This document shows, piece by piece, positions 26,116 through 36,412 of a DNA stretch of 64,000 nt (the stretch's first letter is position 1; the number at the start of each line of letters is the position of its first letter). The notes below the pieces were generated by a model. The model saw nothing but the letters and a program-made list of their open reading frames with translations, was not told where the DNA came from and did no database searches. The DNA comes from Lachnospiraceae bacterium (GTDB lineage: Bacteria; Bacillota; Clostridia; Lachnospirales; Lachnospiraceae), in NCBI GenBank assembly GCA_017473905.1, contig JAFUJA010000015.1:28221-92220 (forward strand). The letters are read 5' to 3'. Made by a program: the position numbers and the translations under genes.

Positions 26116-27534
26116 ATGCGTAAAACAAAAATTGTTTGTACATTAGGCCCTGCAACAGACAGAGAGGGTGTTTTAGAGAAATTAGTTGAATGCGGAATGA
26201 ACGTTGCAAGATGCAACTTCTCCCACGGAAGTTACGAAGAACATAAAGGAAGAATGGACCGGTTAAAAGCAGCCCGTGAGGCAGCAGGCAAGCCTGTAGG
26301 TCTTCTTCTTGATACCAAGGGACCTGAGGTTCGTGTAAAAACCTTTGAGAACGGAAAGGTAGAATTAAAAGAAGGTCAGGAATTCATTCTTTATTCCGAT
26401 GACCAGCCCGGAACAGAGAAGGGTGTAAGTCTTACCTACGGAACCCTGTATTCAGACGTATCTGCAGGTACCAGAATTTTATTTGATGACGGTTTGATTG
26501 AAAGTATTGTTGTAAAGCTTCAGGGTAAGGACATTGTTTGTAAAATTTTAAATGGCGGTGTTCTTTCCAATAATAAGGGTGTAAATGTGCCTGATGCACA
26601 CCTTTCCATGCCCTATATAAGCCCTAAGGACAAGCAGGACATCCTTTTCGGTATTGAGCAGGATGTAGACTTTATTGCAGCGTCCTTCGTTCGTACGGAA
26701 GCGGACGTTCTTCAGATCCGTACCATTTTACAGCAGAACGGTGGAGAGAATATCTCTATTATTGCTAAAATTGAAAACCGTGAAGGTGTAGAAAATATTG
26801 ATGCTATCATCCGTTCCGCAGATGGTGTCATGGTTGCCCGCGGTGACATGGGTGTTGAGATTCCCGGTGAAGACGTACCCGTTATTCAGAAAATGATTAT
26901 TAAGAAGGCAACGGAAGCCGGCAAGCAGGTTATTACTGCTACACAGATGTTGGATTCCATGATGAAGAATCCCCGTCCTACCCGTGCGGAGACCGCTGAC
27001 GTTGCAAATGCAATTTATGACGGAACCAGCGCAATTATGCTTTCCGGAGAGACTGCTGCCGGTAATTACCCTATTCAGTCTTTACAGACCATGGTTCGTA
27101 TTGCAGAACGTATCGAAGGTGATATTGATTATGCAAAGCGTTTCTTCAACAAGGCGCGTAAGGCAAATCCTGATGTAACCGACGCAATCTGCCATGCTAC
27201 CTGTACAACAGCACATGACTTAAATGCGAAGGCTATTCTTACCGTAACCCAGTCCGGACGTTCCGCAAGAATGATTTCCCGCTATCGTCCCGACTGCGAT
27301 ATTATCGGTTGTGCAACCAACGAAAAGGTTTGCCGTCAGATGAACCTTTACTGGGGTGTTTCTCCCTTACTTGTTCGCCAGAAACAGGAAGTATTCGGTC
27401 TTTTCGAGCATGCTATCAGCAATGCTGAGCAGGAAGGATACTTACAGAAGGGTGACGTAACCGTAGTTACCTCCGGTGTACCCATCGGTGTTTCCGGTAC
27501 CACCAATATGTTAAAGGTACAGATTGTAGAATAA
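26116..27534 (+). CDS. pyk: Pyruvate kinase
   Basis: The 472-aa enzyme converts phosphoenolpyruvate and ADP to pyruvate and ATP. Visible motifs are the start KIVCTLGPATD, the active-site segment IIAKIENREGVENIDAI, VARGDMGVEIP and MLDSMMKNPRPTRAE. It is the short form without the C-terminal PEP-utiliser domain found in many bacilli. It has a good Shine-Dalgarno (aaggaag) and stands alone between a promoter at 26011 and a strong terminator. Confidence 0.97.
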   Translation: MRKTKIVCTLGPATDREGVLEKLVECGMNVARCNFSHGSYEEHKGRMDRLKAAREAAGKPVGLLLDTKGPEVRVKTFENGKVELKEGQEFILYSDDQPGTEKGVSLTYGTLYSDVSAGTRILFDDGLIESIVVKLQGKDIVCKILNGGVLSNNKGVNVPDAHLSMPYISPKDKQDILFGIEQDVDFIAASFVRTEADVLQIRTILQQNGGENISIIAKIENREGVENIDAIIRSADGVMVARGDMGVEIPGEDVPVIQKMIIKKATEAGKQVITATQMLDSMMKNPRPTRAETADVANAIYDGTSAIMLSGETAAGNYPIQSLQTMVRIAERIEGDIDYAKRFFNKARKANPDVTDAICHATCTTAHDLNAKAILTVTQSGRSARMISRYRPDCDIIGCATNEKVCRQMNLYWGVSPLLVRQKQEVFGLFEHAISNAEQEGYLQKGDVTVVTSGVPIGVSGTTNMLKVQIVE

Positions 27535-27552
27535 AATAAATTTACAGCATAA

Positions 27553-27589
27553 AAAAACGTCCTTTCACTTCAGTGAAGGGACGTTTTTA
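27553..27589. terminator. Terminator between pyk and the GtrA gene
   Basis: Long stem aaaaacgtcc.tttcact/agtgaa.ggacgttttt with T tract on the plus strand and A tract before it, so it is probably bidirectional for the two convergent genes. Confidence 0.88.
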
Positions 27590-27592
27590 TCT

Positions 27593-28105
27593 TTATTCCG
27601 TCGGATTATCTTTTTTCTTTTTTTTGCCAAAGATTAAAACCTTGCTGAATACATAGTTTAAAATGGTTACCAGTACGGCAGAAATAAAAATCTTAACAAA
27701 CCAGTAATTGATGGTAGCAAGGGTAGCCGCATCCGGTGAATAGGATACCAGGGCAAGTACCTTTTCGAGAATGGGCGTTAAGGGAAGAATATTTACAAAC
27801 AACCACATGATGACAATATCCAGAATCCATGTGGAAACACGGGAAGTGGCGAATCCAAGGAATTCTTTGGGGATATTTTTGTTGGTACTTTTAAAAACCC
27901 AGATGCGGTTTAACGGATAGGCAAACAGTACCCCGGCAACCCAGCCGATGGAATTGATGATGAAGTTCTGAATATCATTGTCGGAGTCCAGAAACAGCTT
28001 GGCAAAGAAGCAGGCTGCCCAGGAGACAATGGTGGTCAGCACGCCCACCACTAAGTATATGATGATTTCTTCGTATTTTTTATATAAGTTTTTAAGCTTG
28101 TCCAT
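27593..28105 (-). CDS. GtrA-family membrane protein
   Basis: The 170-aa protein has four membrane spans and the GtrA pattern (YLVVGVLTTIVSWAACF near the N terminus, then NRIWVFKS and the late NYVFSKVLIF). GtrA-like proteins are thought to flip lipid-linked sugars for surface glycosylation, often with a GtrB glycosyltransferase, which is not seen here. It has a gtgtgtc-rich upstream region without a strong Shine-Dalgarno. Substrate unknown. Confidence 0.88.
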   Translation of the reverse strand: MDKLKNLYKKYEEIIIYLVVGVLTTIVSWAACFFAKLFLDSDNDIQNFIINSIGWVAGVLFAYPLNRIWVFKSTNKNIPKEFLGFATSRVSTWILDIVIMWLFVNILPLTPILEKVLALVSYSPDAATLATINYWFVKIFISAVLVTILNYVFSKVLIFGKKKKKDNPTE

Positions 28106-28206
28106 GACACACCTCGTTATGGTATTAATCGGGTTTCCGCCCGGAATAAACCAAATTATAACCGACTTTTATGGGAAAAGCAACCTTGAAAAAGAGGAGT
28201 GGCTTA

Positions 28207-28235
28207 TTGTAATAAAAAGAAAAGTAAGATATAAT
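28207..28235 (+). promoter_or_regulatory. Promoter of the exonuclease gene
   Basis: TTGTAA (28207-28212), 17-bp spacer, TATAAT (28230-28235). Confidence 0.7.
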
Positions 28236-28276
28236 CAAGCTATCGGAGTGAAATTCACCGGAAGGAAGAAAAAAAC

Positions 28277-29239
28277 GTGAATTATGTGGTAATGGATTTG
28301 GAATGGAACCAGCCCGCCGACGGAATTAAAACCGAGAATCGGGAGCTTCCTTTTGAGATTGTGGAAGTCGGAGCCATTCTTTTAAATGAAGAGAGAAAAA
28401 TAATCGGTGAGTTTACCCAGATTGTAAAACCAACGGTTTATAATGAAATGAACGAGATTACCCGTAACCTGATTCATTTGAGAATGAAGGAGTTAAAGCA
28501 GGGCAAGACCTTTCCCGATACCATAAAAGAATTTTTTGAGTGGTGCGGGGATGATTACATTTTCTGTACATGGGGCAGTCTTGATCTTGTGGAGCTTCAG
28601 CGGAATATGAAGTATCATGGTCTGGAACCTTTGGACTATCGTCCGTTTCCTTACCTTGATATACAGAAGCTTTTCAGCATTGCTTTTGAAGAGGATCGTA
28701 AAGAAAGACGGTCTCTGGAATATGCGGTGGAATATTTAAACATTCCCAGGGATATTCCTTTCCACCGGGCATTTTCCGACGCTTATTATACTGCGAAGGT
28801 TATGGCGGAAATTACCCAGGAAGACGTATTTGACAATTACTCTTACGATACCTATCATATTCCCAAACGCCGGGAAGATGAGGTAAACGTACTTTTTCAT
28901 GACTATGCCAAATATATATCCCGCGGTTTTGCGGATAAAACCGCAGCAATGCAGGATCGGGAAGTCACTTCCACAAGATGCTATATTTGTAAAAAGAACG
29001 CCCGCAGACGCACCAACTGGTTCTCTGTAAGCGGTAAGCATTTTTATAGTGTTTCCCAGTGCGAAAAGCATGGATATATGAAGGGTAAAATCCGACTGAA
29101 AAAGTCTGAAGAAGGTAAAATTTTCGTTGTAAAAACCCAGAAGTTTATTAACGAAGAGCAGGTTCTGGAAATAGAAGCCAAAAAAGCAGCCCTGCGGGAG
29201 CAGCGGAAAAGCAAAAGAGTTTTAAGAAAGAAGAACTGA
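28277..29239 (+). CDS. DEDDh 3'-5' exonuclease with Cys/His tail
   Basis: The 320-aa protein has an RNase T/DnaQ-type exonuclease domain: Exo I Asp7-x-Glu9 in VMDLEWNQ, Exo II region around FCTWGSLDLVEL, and Exo III with PFHRAFSDAYYTA. After residue 200 there is an extra module with CYICKK, a later CEKHG and a Lys-rich end, which may bind zinc and nucleic acid. The start is GTG, with ggaagga upstream. It may trim RNA; substrate is not established. Confidence 0.85.
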   Translation: MNYVVMDLEWNQPADGIKTENRELPFEIVEVGAILLNEERKIIGEFTQIVKPTVYNEMNEITRNLIHLRMKELKQGKTFPDTIKEFFEWCGDDYIFCTWGSLDLVELQRNMKYHGLEPLDYRPFPYLDIQKLFSIAFEEDRKERRSLEYAVEYLNIPRDIPFHRAFSDAYYTAKVMAEITQEDVFDNYSYDTYHIPKRREDEVNVLFHDYAKYISRGFADKTAAMQDREVTSTRCYICKKNARRRTNWFSVSGKHFYSVSQCEKHGYMKGKIRLKKSEEGKIFVVKTQKFINEEQVLEIEAKKAALREQRKSKRVLRKKN

Positions 29240-29245
29240 AAACGG

Positions 29246-29275
29246 CGGGGAACCCTGAACGGGTTTCCCGTTTTG
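29246..29275 (+). terminator. Weak terminator after the exonuclease gene
   Basis: Stem cggggaaccc/gggtttcccg around tgaa, followed by TTTT only. Confidence 0.5.
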
Positions 29276-29296
29276 ACAATAAGACCGGGTAAAAAC

Positions 29297-29941
29297 ATGG
29301 CAAAACAGGTAAATTACAGGGATCCTTCCCTGAAAAGAAACAAATTGAATCATACAGCCGGGCTTCCCAAGGGAAAGCCTGCAAAGAGCGGTCAGGGACA
29401 GGGCATGAAAGACCATACCCTGCTTTTAACCAATCATTTTATATTAACGAAGGAGATGCATAAGCGTTATTCCCGGGAAACCTTCCGGCTTTATCGGGGA
29501 AAATGGCGCAAAAAGGTAATTCTTCTCGGCGTGATAGTGCTTGGGGTGGCACTTTTATTGTGCTTTGCCCTGAAATGGTATATTCCGGCGGCGCTCCTGT
29601 TTCTCTTCGGTATTTATTGCCTGTGTATGAGCCGGTTCGGATATTTGTACGGTTCTACCGTGGAATACAGACAGTTACAGGAATTTTTCGGCCCCTGTGT
29701 AGAGATGGACGTGGAGTTTTATCCCCGCTATTTACGGGTGCGGACGGAGAAAGGAAAATCGGAATTCCTTTACTCCCAGATTCGCAGAAGGATAGAATTT
29801 GATGATATGGCAATTCTGATTGTGGAAGCGGAAGGCATTATTACCCATGGTCAGGTGATAGATAAAAAAGCTTTTGCGCCCACAGAGCTGGGGCAGTACT
29901 ACGATATTTTAGAGGAGGCAGGCGTGGAAATCGAGGCCTGA
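29297..29941 (+). CDS. YcxB-like membrane protein
   Basis: The 214-aa protein has a basic N-terminal tail, two adjacent membrane spans near 70-115, and a C-terminal cytoplasmic domain with the YcxB-like pattern (SEFLYSQIRR, ITHGQVIDKKAF). The start is uncertain: the ATG at 29297 has no good Shine-Dalgarno, and a TTG at 29273 lies in the terminator of the previous gene. It may be cotranscribed with the response regulator 24 nt downstream. Function unknown. Confidence 0.65.
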   Translation: MAKQVNYRDPSLKRNKLNHTAGLPKGKPAKSGQGQGMKDHTLLLTNHFILTKEMHKRYSRETFRLYRGKWRKKVILLGVIVLGVALLLCFALKWYIPAALLFLFGIYCLCMSRFGYLYGSTVEYRQLQEFFGPCVEMDVEFYPRYLRVRTEKGKSEFLYSQIRRRIEFDDMAILIVEAEGIITHGQVIDKKAFAPTELGQYYDILEEAGVEIEA

Positions 29942-29965
29942 TTGTGTAAAAAGGAGAATCCGTGA

Positions 29966-30700
29966 ATGAACAGGGAATGTGAGGAAGTAAAAATTGCGGT
30001 CTGCGATGATTTGGCCGGTGACAGGGACTTTTTGACCGCTGCCTTAAAAGAATACGAAGCACTTCACCGTTACCGTTTCGCCATAGAGGAATTTACCTCC
30101 GGTGAAGCATTTCTTGCCGTGGATACGGACAACTATGACCTGATTTTTCTGGATATTTTTATGGGCGAAAAAAATGGCATGGAAGTAGCGGGAGAACTGG
30201 TGAAACGAAGCGGAAAAGCTGCTTTGGTGTTCTGTTCCACATCCGCGGAATTTGCAGTACAGTCTTATGAGGTAAATGCCCTGCATTATCTGTTAAAACC
30301 TTATACGAAGGAAAAGTTGTCCGGGGTTTTGGACCGGTTTTTCCGGGCATATAAAAGTCAGCGCAATATCCTTGTAAAAGTAGGAAGAAGCGAGGAAATG
30401 ATTTATCTGCAGGACATTTTATATGTGGAAGCAAATAATAAAAAATCCGTAATTCACACCAAAAACGGAGATGTGGAAGCCAGCGTATCCATGGGTCAGC
30501 TGATGGAAATGCTGCCGGAGGGAGAGTTTGTAAGGCCGATTCGCTATGCGCTTGTTTCCATGGCTGAGGTTGTTTCCGTTCCTACGGATGTGATGAAACT
30601 TTCCGACGGTACGGAGGTTCCCGTAAGCCGCGGAGAAAAACAAAACATGAAGGATGCTTTTGCGGATTACCGGTGGAAGCATTCCGTGATGCGACATTAG
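29966..30700 (+). CDS. LytTR-family response regulator (AgrA-like)
   Basis: The 244-aa regulator has a receiver domain (D14-D15, phosphoacceptor D63 in IFLDIFMGEKNGME, Lys in LLKPYTKEKL) and a LytTR DNA-binding domain (about 140-240). Such regulators usually control exported peptides, bacteriocins or autolysins. AAGGAGAA lies upstream. It is followed by a GHKL kinase after 14 nt, but no agrB/agrD-like peptide genes are nearby, so the signal is not evident. Confidence 0.92.
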   Translation: MNRECEEVKIAVCDDLAGDRDFLTAALKEYEALHRYRFAIEEFTSGEAFLAVDTDNYDLIFLDIFMGEKNGMEVAGELVKRSGKAALVFCSTSAEFAVQSYEVNALHYLLKPYTKEKLSGVLDRFFRAYKSQRNILVKVGRSEEMIYLQDILYVEANNKKSVIHTKNGDVEASVSMGQLMEMLPEGEFVRPIRYALVSMAEVVSVPTDVMKLSDGTEVPVSRGEKQNMKDAFADYRWKHSVMRH

Positions 30701-30714
30701 AAAGGGGGGCATGT

Positions 30715-32028
30715 ATGCAGGATTTGGCATTTTCAGCATATTTTACATTTTCTTTTCTGCCTGCAATTTTTCTTCTGTATGCTCCTTTTCATAAGGTGCT
30801 GACAAGGCGGCAGAAGGTGTGGCTTTCTATCCTGATTGGGGTGATTGCCTGCGTTTATACCGTAACGACCATGCTTTTTATACAATCCTACGGCTGGAAT
30901 TTGACCTACGTAAAATTGTCGTCGGCGGTTCTGTTTTGTATTCTGGTATTGCCCTTTCTGGCGATTCTGTCTTCCCGTGTATGTGAGGTGCTTTTTAACT
31001 TTGGACTTGTAGGCATTCTTATGTTATGCGTTGCCTCCTACTCATCTTTCATAATGGAAAGAATCATCCCCGGCGATAGCGGAGTCATTCACGGAATTTT
31101 ATACTATGTTACGTTCTTTGTATTGTGTTATCCCATGCGATTGATTATAAAATCCTCGCTGGAGCCATTTCTTCGCAGTTACAATGAGGAATATTGGGGA
31201 AATATCTGGTTTGTGCCCGTGGCGCTCATGGGAGCCTGTGCGGGAATGGTGCCTCTTGACAGCGCAACCACTTCATTGTACGAGGTGCTGGGAAGAACTC
31301 TGGTTGCCGTTGCTTCTGTTTTTATGTGCCGGAGTATTGCTTATGATTTTCAGCAGAAACAGAAGAAGCACGCAACGGAGTTGAATCTTGTAACCCAGCA
31401 GGAGTACTACAGAGCCTTGTCCCGAAAGGTTACCAATGAACGGAAAGCCCGCCATGATTTCAGACATGAAGTAATGGCAGTTCGTACTTATGTGGAAAAC
31501 GATGATAAACAGGGGCTGGCTGCTTACTGTGATAAACTGCTTCAGGTGTGCGGTTTCGGCGCGGATATTCCTTTTACGGGAAATCAGGTGGCAGATGGTA
31601 TTTTTTACCGTTACAGTACTCTGGCAAATGAGAAAAACATCCGTTTTCAGGTGGAAGGAGCAATCGCTACCGATATCGTAGAAGATATGGATTTGTGTGT
31701 TCTTCTGGGAAATACCCTTGAAAATGCGGTGGAGGCCTGTGAAAAGCTGAATGAGGGACGTTTTATACGGGTAGAAATAGACAACCGGCCGGAACTTTTA
31801 TCCATAACGGTATGCAACAGCTACGATGGTGAAGTAAAAAGAGACAAAGGTGTACTCCTTTCCCGTAAAAGAGAGCATGAGCCGGGAATCGGTTTGGCTT
31901 CAGTCCGGGAAATCTGCGAAAAATACAACGGTACCATGCAATATTATGATGAAAAGGATCAGTTTGCCGTTATTATGCTTTTAAATCTGCAGGGCATCAA
32001 AAAGGGAGCAGAAAATAAAAAGGTATAG
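30715..32028 (+). CDS. GHKL sensor histidine kinase (AgrC-like)
   Basis: The 437-aa kinase has an N-terminal half of about six to seven membrane spans (residues 5-215), then a dimerisation helix with the HxxxR-type segment RKARHDFRHEVMAVRTYVE and a GHKL ATPase domain (NTLENAVEACEK, then EPGIGLASVREICEKYNG). The start at 30715 follows AAAGGGGGG by 5 nt; the frame runs back to 30673 into the response regulator. It pairs with the LytTR regulator upstream. Confidence 0.9.
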   Translation: MQDLAFSAYFTFSFLPAIFLLYAPFHKVLTRRQKVWLSILIGVIACVYTVTTMLFIQSYGWNLTYVKLSSAVLFCILVLPFLAILSSRVCEVLFNFGLVGILMLCVASYSSFIMERIIPGDSGVIHGILYYVTFFVLCYPMRLIIKSSLEPFLRSYNEEYWGNIWFVPVALMGACAGMVPLDSATTSLYEVLGRTLVAVASVFMCRSIAYDFQQKQKKHATELNLVTQQEYYRALSRKVTNERKARHDFRHEVMAVRTYVENDDKQGLAAYCDKLLQVCGFGADIPFTGNQVADGIFYRYSTLANEKNIRFQVEGAIATDIVEDMDLCVLLGNTLENAVEACEKLNEGRFIRVEIDNRPELLSITVCNSYDGEVKRDKGVLLSRKREHEPGIGLASVREICEKYNGTMQYYDEKDQFAVIMLLNLQGIKKGAENKKV

Positions 32029-32138
32029 ATGCAATCCACACCCTAAGGGTGCATTTCACGAAAAAACAGAGATTTTGTCGAAAAAGTATGTTATATTCAA
32101 GATGCTTTTAAAAGAGAAGCAAAAAGGGGGAAGGGGAG

Positions 32139-32489
32139 ATGAAGCTGGTGTTGTTTGGAACGCCAAGCGACCAAAGTTGTTTTAAAGAAAACTGCGGAGA
32201 GTTGTGTATTGATGACCTCCAATCATTCGATCAGACGCATACATTCGTGGAATATTTAAGCAACAATTACCCCAATGCCGTCGTAGTACTTATGAATGGT
32301 GCATATGGAATGGAAGGTGCTATCGCTGCCCGTCGCATCTGTCCCTCCGTACCGCTCATTTGGTTTACTGACGACGCCGGCTTTGGATCTCAGTCCTACC
32401 GGCTGGACGTTTCGTACTTCGGTACGAAACCGTTGAGCAAAGAGAAAATTGAAACAGCATTCTTTCGGAGTAAGCTAATCAATTCGTAA
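32139..32489 (+). CDS. Stand-alone pseudo-receiver domain
   Basis: The 116-aa protein aligns with the C-terminal part of AgrA-type receivers: GMEGAIAARR, a conserved Thr in LIWFTDDA, and the Lys of GTKPLSKEKIETAF. The phosphoacceptor Asp position is hydrophobic or Asn (VVVLMNGAYG), and there is no DNA-binding domain. It lies 110 bp after the GHKL kinase and may act as a decoy or protein-protein adaptor for it. A strong GGGGGAAGGGGAG precedes the ATG. Function is inferred only. Confidence 0.65.
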   Translation: MKLVLFGTPSDQSCFKENCGELCIDDLQSFDQTHTFVEYLSNNYPNAVVVLMNGAYGMEGAIAARRICPSVPLIWFTDDAGFGSQSYRLDVSYFGTKPLSKEKIETAFFRSKLINS

Positions 32490-32491
32490 AA

Positions 32492-32545
32492 AATAAGACC
32501 GTGGAAGTTTCAAAAGGGGAAACTTTAAACGGTCTTATTTTTTTG
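32492..32545 (+). terminator. Terminator after the pseudo-receiver gene
   Basis: Stem aataagaccg/cggtcttatt with an inner aagttt/aaactt pair, followed by a run of T residues. Confidence 0.88.
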
Positions 32546-32556
32546 CTTTTTTTATT

Positions 32557-34083
32557 TTATTTCGGGAATTTTAATTCGTTGGATTCAGAGATGCGGTTGC
32601 GTCTCCGGTTTCTGCGCATAATCTGCTTTCTTCGCTGTGCAAAGTGGTAATTTCGCACAATACTGATTACGGTCAGAACTATAATGATTAAAACAACGAT
32701 ACAAATTAAAATGATAACGATTAGTTTTACATTAATAAAGATGTTATTCTCGTCTTCGTTGGTAATCGGCTTGGGAGGTGCTTCCTCCGTTTTCTCATCG
32801 GAATTACCTTCGCTTACTTTTTCCGTGTCAGTTTCCGAAGCGGGTTCTTCGGTGCCGGAGGTTTCGTTGTTTCCGAAAGAGAAAGATTCCGGCCCTGCAT
32901 CGGATAAGAGGATGTAGCCTTCACCTACGTAATTTCCCTGGTAATGGTAGGATACGGTAGCAACGGAGTCTGAATAATCGGAATCATAGGTAACTTCTGA
33001 TTCCAAATCCTGAAAGGACAGTGTATTCGGAAGGGTTACCATGGATTTCTGTTCCAGTGATATAAAAGGAGTGGAATCCCCGAAAATATCAGAGCCTGAG
33101 GCAAAAAATCCGGTGTTGTTCATGGTATAGGTTGTGTCATTGGCTGCAATATTTACATTGCTGAAATTCTGGAAGCCGTAGTCAAACAGTGCAATGGTGT
33201 CCGTGAACTGATAGGGAGATTCCTCTACAAGTACCACGCAGATTAATTCCATGCCGTCTTTGCGGGCGCAGGAAACCAGAGTCTGGCGTGAATCGGAAGT
33301 ATAACCGGTTTTACTTCCTACCAGATATTCGTATTCATGCTCTTTTCCTTTTACCAGCTGGTTCTTGGTAGCAAGGCTGAAGCTGTCCGGCTGGGTTGCC
33401 GTTGCTTCGAAGGTACAGTAGGTAGTGCCGGAAATGGTTGCCAGTACATCATGACGGAAGAATTCCTGTGCAATTAAAGCAAGGTCTCTTGCAGAGGTAT
33501 AGTGATTTTCGTCATGAAGACCGTTGGCATTCATAAAATGAGTGTTGGTACAGCCAAGTTCATCGGCTCTTTTATTCATCATTTCGGCAAAACTTGCCGC
33601 ATCTCCGGCGATATGCTCGCCTACGGCATTTGCCACCTCGTTGGCGGAAAGAATCAGGATGGCCTGCAGGGCCTGTTCCATGGTAATGGCTTCTCCCACA
33701 TCCATACCTATGTTGGAAGAGCCTCGCTCGATGCTGAAAACCGCCTCATGGGAAAAGGTTACAATTTCATCCAGCTGGCAGTTTTCAATGGCCAGAAGGC
33801 AGGTCATCAGTTTGGTAACGCTGGCAGGATAGTGTTGCTCGTCAATGTTTTTAGAATAAAGGATTGCACCCGTGTTGGCATCCATAAGAATGGCGGAACG
33901 GGCTCCGACCTGGGGACCCTTCGGCCAGTTGGCCAGTTCATTGGTCTGGACGGGAAGGCTTCTGCGGGCCTCCATTTCTGCCTGATAATCTCTTTCGGCC
34001 AGGGCTGTAAGAGGCATTCCCAGTAAAAGTGCACCGCCTAAAACAAATGCGGCGCAGCGGTATATAAATTTACGAAACTGCAT
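32557..34083 (-). CDS. D-alanyl-D-alanine carboxypeptidase (penicillin-binding protein 5 type)
   Basis: The 508-aa S11 peptidase trims D-Ala from peptidoglycan stem peptides. It has a signal peptide (cleavage near residue 29), catalytic Ser88-x-x-Lys91 in PASVTKLMT, SAN in the segment LSANEVANAVG, and KTG in GSKTGYTSD. A Ser/Glu-rich spacer and a C-terminal membrane span (about 450-475) followed by a basic tail anchor it, in place of the amphipathic helix of E. coli PBP5. Its promoter is divergent from gdhA. Confidence 0.93.
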   Translation of the reverse strand: MQFRKFIYRCAAFVLGGALLLGMPLTALAERDYQAEMEARRSLPVQTNELANWPKGPQVGARSAILMDANTGAILYSKNIDEQHYPASVTKLMTCLLAIENCQLDEIVTFSHEAVFSIERGSSNIGMDVGEAITMEQALQAILILSANEVANAVGEHIAGDAASFAEMMNKRADELGCTNTHFMNANGLHDENHYTSARDLALIAQEFFRHDVLATISGTTYCTFEATATQPDSFSLATKNQLVKGKEHEYEYLVGSKTGYTSDSRQTLVSCARKDGMELICVVLVEESPYQFTDTIALFDYGFQNFSNVNIAANDTTYTMNNTGFFASGSDIFGDSTPFISLEQKSMVTLPNTLSFQDLESEVTYDSDYSDSVATVSYHYQGNYVGEGYILLSDAGPESFSFGNNETSGTEEPASETDTEKVSEGNSDEKTEEAPPKPITNEDENNIFINVKLIVIILICIVVLIIIVLTVISIVRNYHFAQRRKQIMRRNRRRNRISESNELKFPK

Positions 34084-34117
34084 GTAAATGTTCCTTTCTG
34101 AAAAAACTTACCTAGTT

Positions 34118-34146
34118 ATAATACACTATATGAAGGAAAATTCCAA
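34118..34146 (-). promoter_or_regulatory. Promoter of the carboxypeptidase gene
   Basis: Minus strand: TTGGAA (34146-34141), 17-bp spacer, TATTAT (34123-34118). Confidence 0.6.
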
Positions 34147-34186
34147 ACAAGAAATGCAAAAACATGCATAAAAATAGAGAAAACTG

Positions 34187-34216
34187 TTGCAATCAAAAAA
34201 AAAGATGTTATATAAT
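34187..34216 (+). promoter_or_regulatory. Promoter of gdhA
   Basis: TTGCAA (34187-34192), 18-bp spacer, TATAAT (34211-34216). The nine-A tract in the spacer is notable. Confidence 0.65.
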
Positions 34217-34245
34217 AACCGCGGACAGTCATATCAGTACTGTAA

Positions 34246-35610
<1,365 letters not shown>

Positions 35611-35671
35611 GAAATAACCGGTTTTTAATAAGCGGCATATTTGTTTGAAATTGAATCAGAACATAATAAAG

Positions 35672-35706
35672 AAACTCCCGAAACCGATTGGTTTTGGGAG
35701 TTTTTG
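35672..35706. terminator. Terminator between gdhA and the flavoprotein gene
   Basis: 14-bp stem aaactcccgaaacc/ggttttgggagttt with a 4-nt loop and T tract. Confidence 0.9.
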
Positions 35707-35719
35707 TATGTATTCGGAT

Positions 35720-36412
35720 TCAATTTCTCCAAGGCCGCCCTTTTCCGAGCCACCCCATTTTCTTCCAGTAGTCCTTCTCTGTTTCTCCGGAACCCATGCC
35801 TTTTAATTGCATCATGCGCATGATATTGAACATAAATCTTGTCTTAAAACCTACGCGTACTTTCGCTTTTTCTATTGTTTCCGCAAGTTTTATCATATCT
35901 TTCCTGATTTTTACCTTCTTTTTGTCTGAAACCTGTTCCCAACACATTGCCTGAACGGAAATACCATACTCTTTTATGTAAGGGATGCCCCAGTAAAATA
36001 AGGCGTTTGTGATATCTTTTATGGCGGATTTTGTTCCGGTTCCCGCCGCTGTGGAAATTACCACGGCTTTCTTGGAGAACATGCATTTTCGGGGGCGGTG
36101 TGACATCCAGTAAGTAAAGGTTAAGTCAATGAATGCCTTCATGGGGGCAGATGCCCGCATGCAATAGGTAGGCGTGGTTAAAATCAGTATGTCCGCCGTT
36201 TCAATGGCATCCATAATGTGTTTTTTCTCCTCATAAAAAGGACACTTTTTATCATCTTCAATACATTGGTAACAACCCGGGCAGAAGTGTTCCAGGTCTT
36301 TGGGAAGGAAGAATTCCCGTATTTCACTGTTTTTAAATTGGTCGGTAAGCAAGCGTCCGATGTGGTAGGTGCTGCCTTTATGATTCTGTCCGTGTATTAA
36401 GGTGATTTTCAT
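35720..36412 (-). CDS. Flavodoxin-fold NAD(P)H-dependent oxidoreductase
   Basis: The 230-aa protein has the FMN-reductase start ITLIHGQNHKGSTYHIG, a Cys cluster CPGCYQCIEDDKKCPF, and the flavin-loop segment TPTYCMRASAPMKAF. It probably binds FMN and reduces a small electrophile or quinone. It overlaps the TetR regulator upstream by 4 bp and is almost certainly under its control from the operator-bearing promoter at 37063. The Cys cluster suggests redox sensing or an iron-sulfur site, but this is speculative. Confidence 0.88.
   Translation of the reverse strand: MKITLIHGQNHKGSTYHIGRLLTDQFKNSEIREFFLPKDLEHFCPGCYQCIEDDKKCPFYEEKKHIMDAIETADILILTTPTYCMRASAPMKAFIDLTFTYWMSHRPRKCMFSKKAVVISTAAGTGTKSAIKDITNALFYWGIPYIKEYGISVQAMCWEQVSDKKKVKIRKDMIKLAETIEKAKVRVGFKTRFMFNIMRMMQLKGMGSGETEKDYWKKMGWLGKGRPWRN

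Noticed and set aside
29966-32489. An agr-type quorum-sensing locus
   Set aside because: Regulator and kinase fit, but no agrB peptidase or agrD-like propeptide was found nearby.
35641-35823. 60-codon frame after gdhA
   Set aside because: It crosses the gdhA terminator and runs antisense into the flavoprotein gene.
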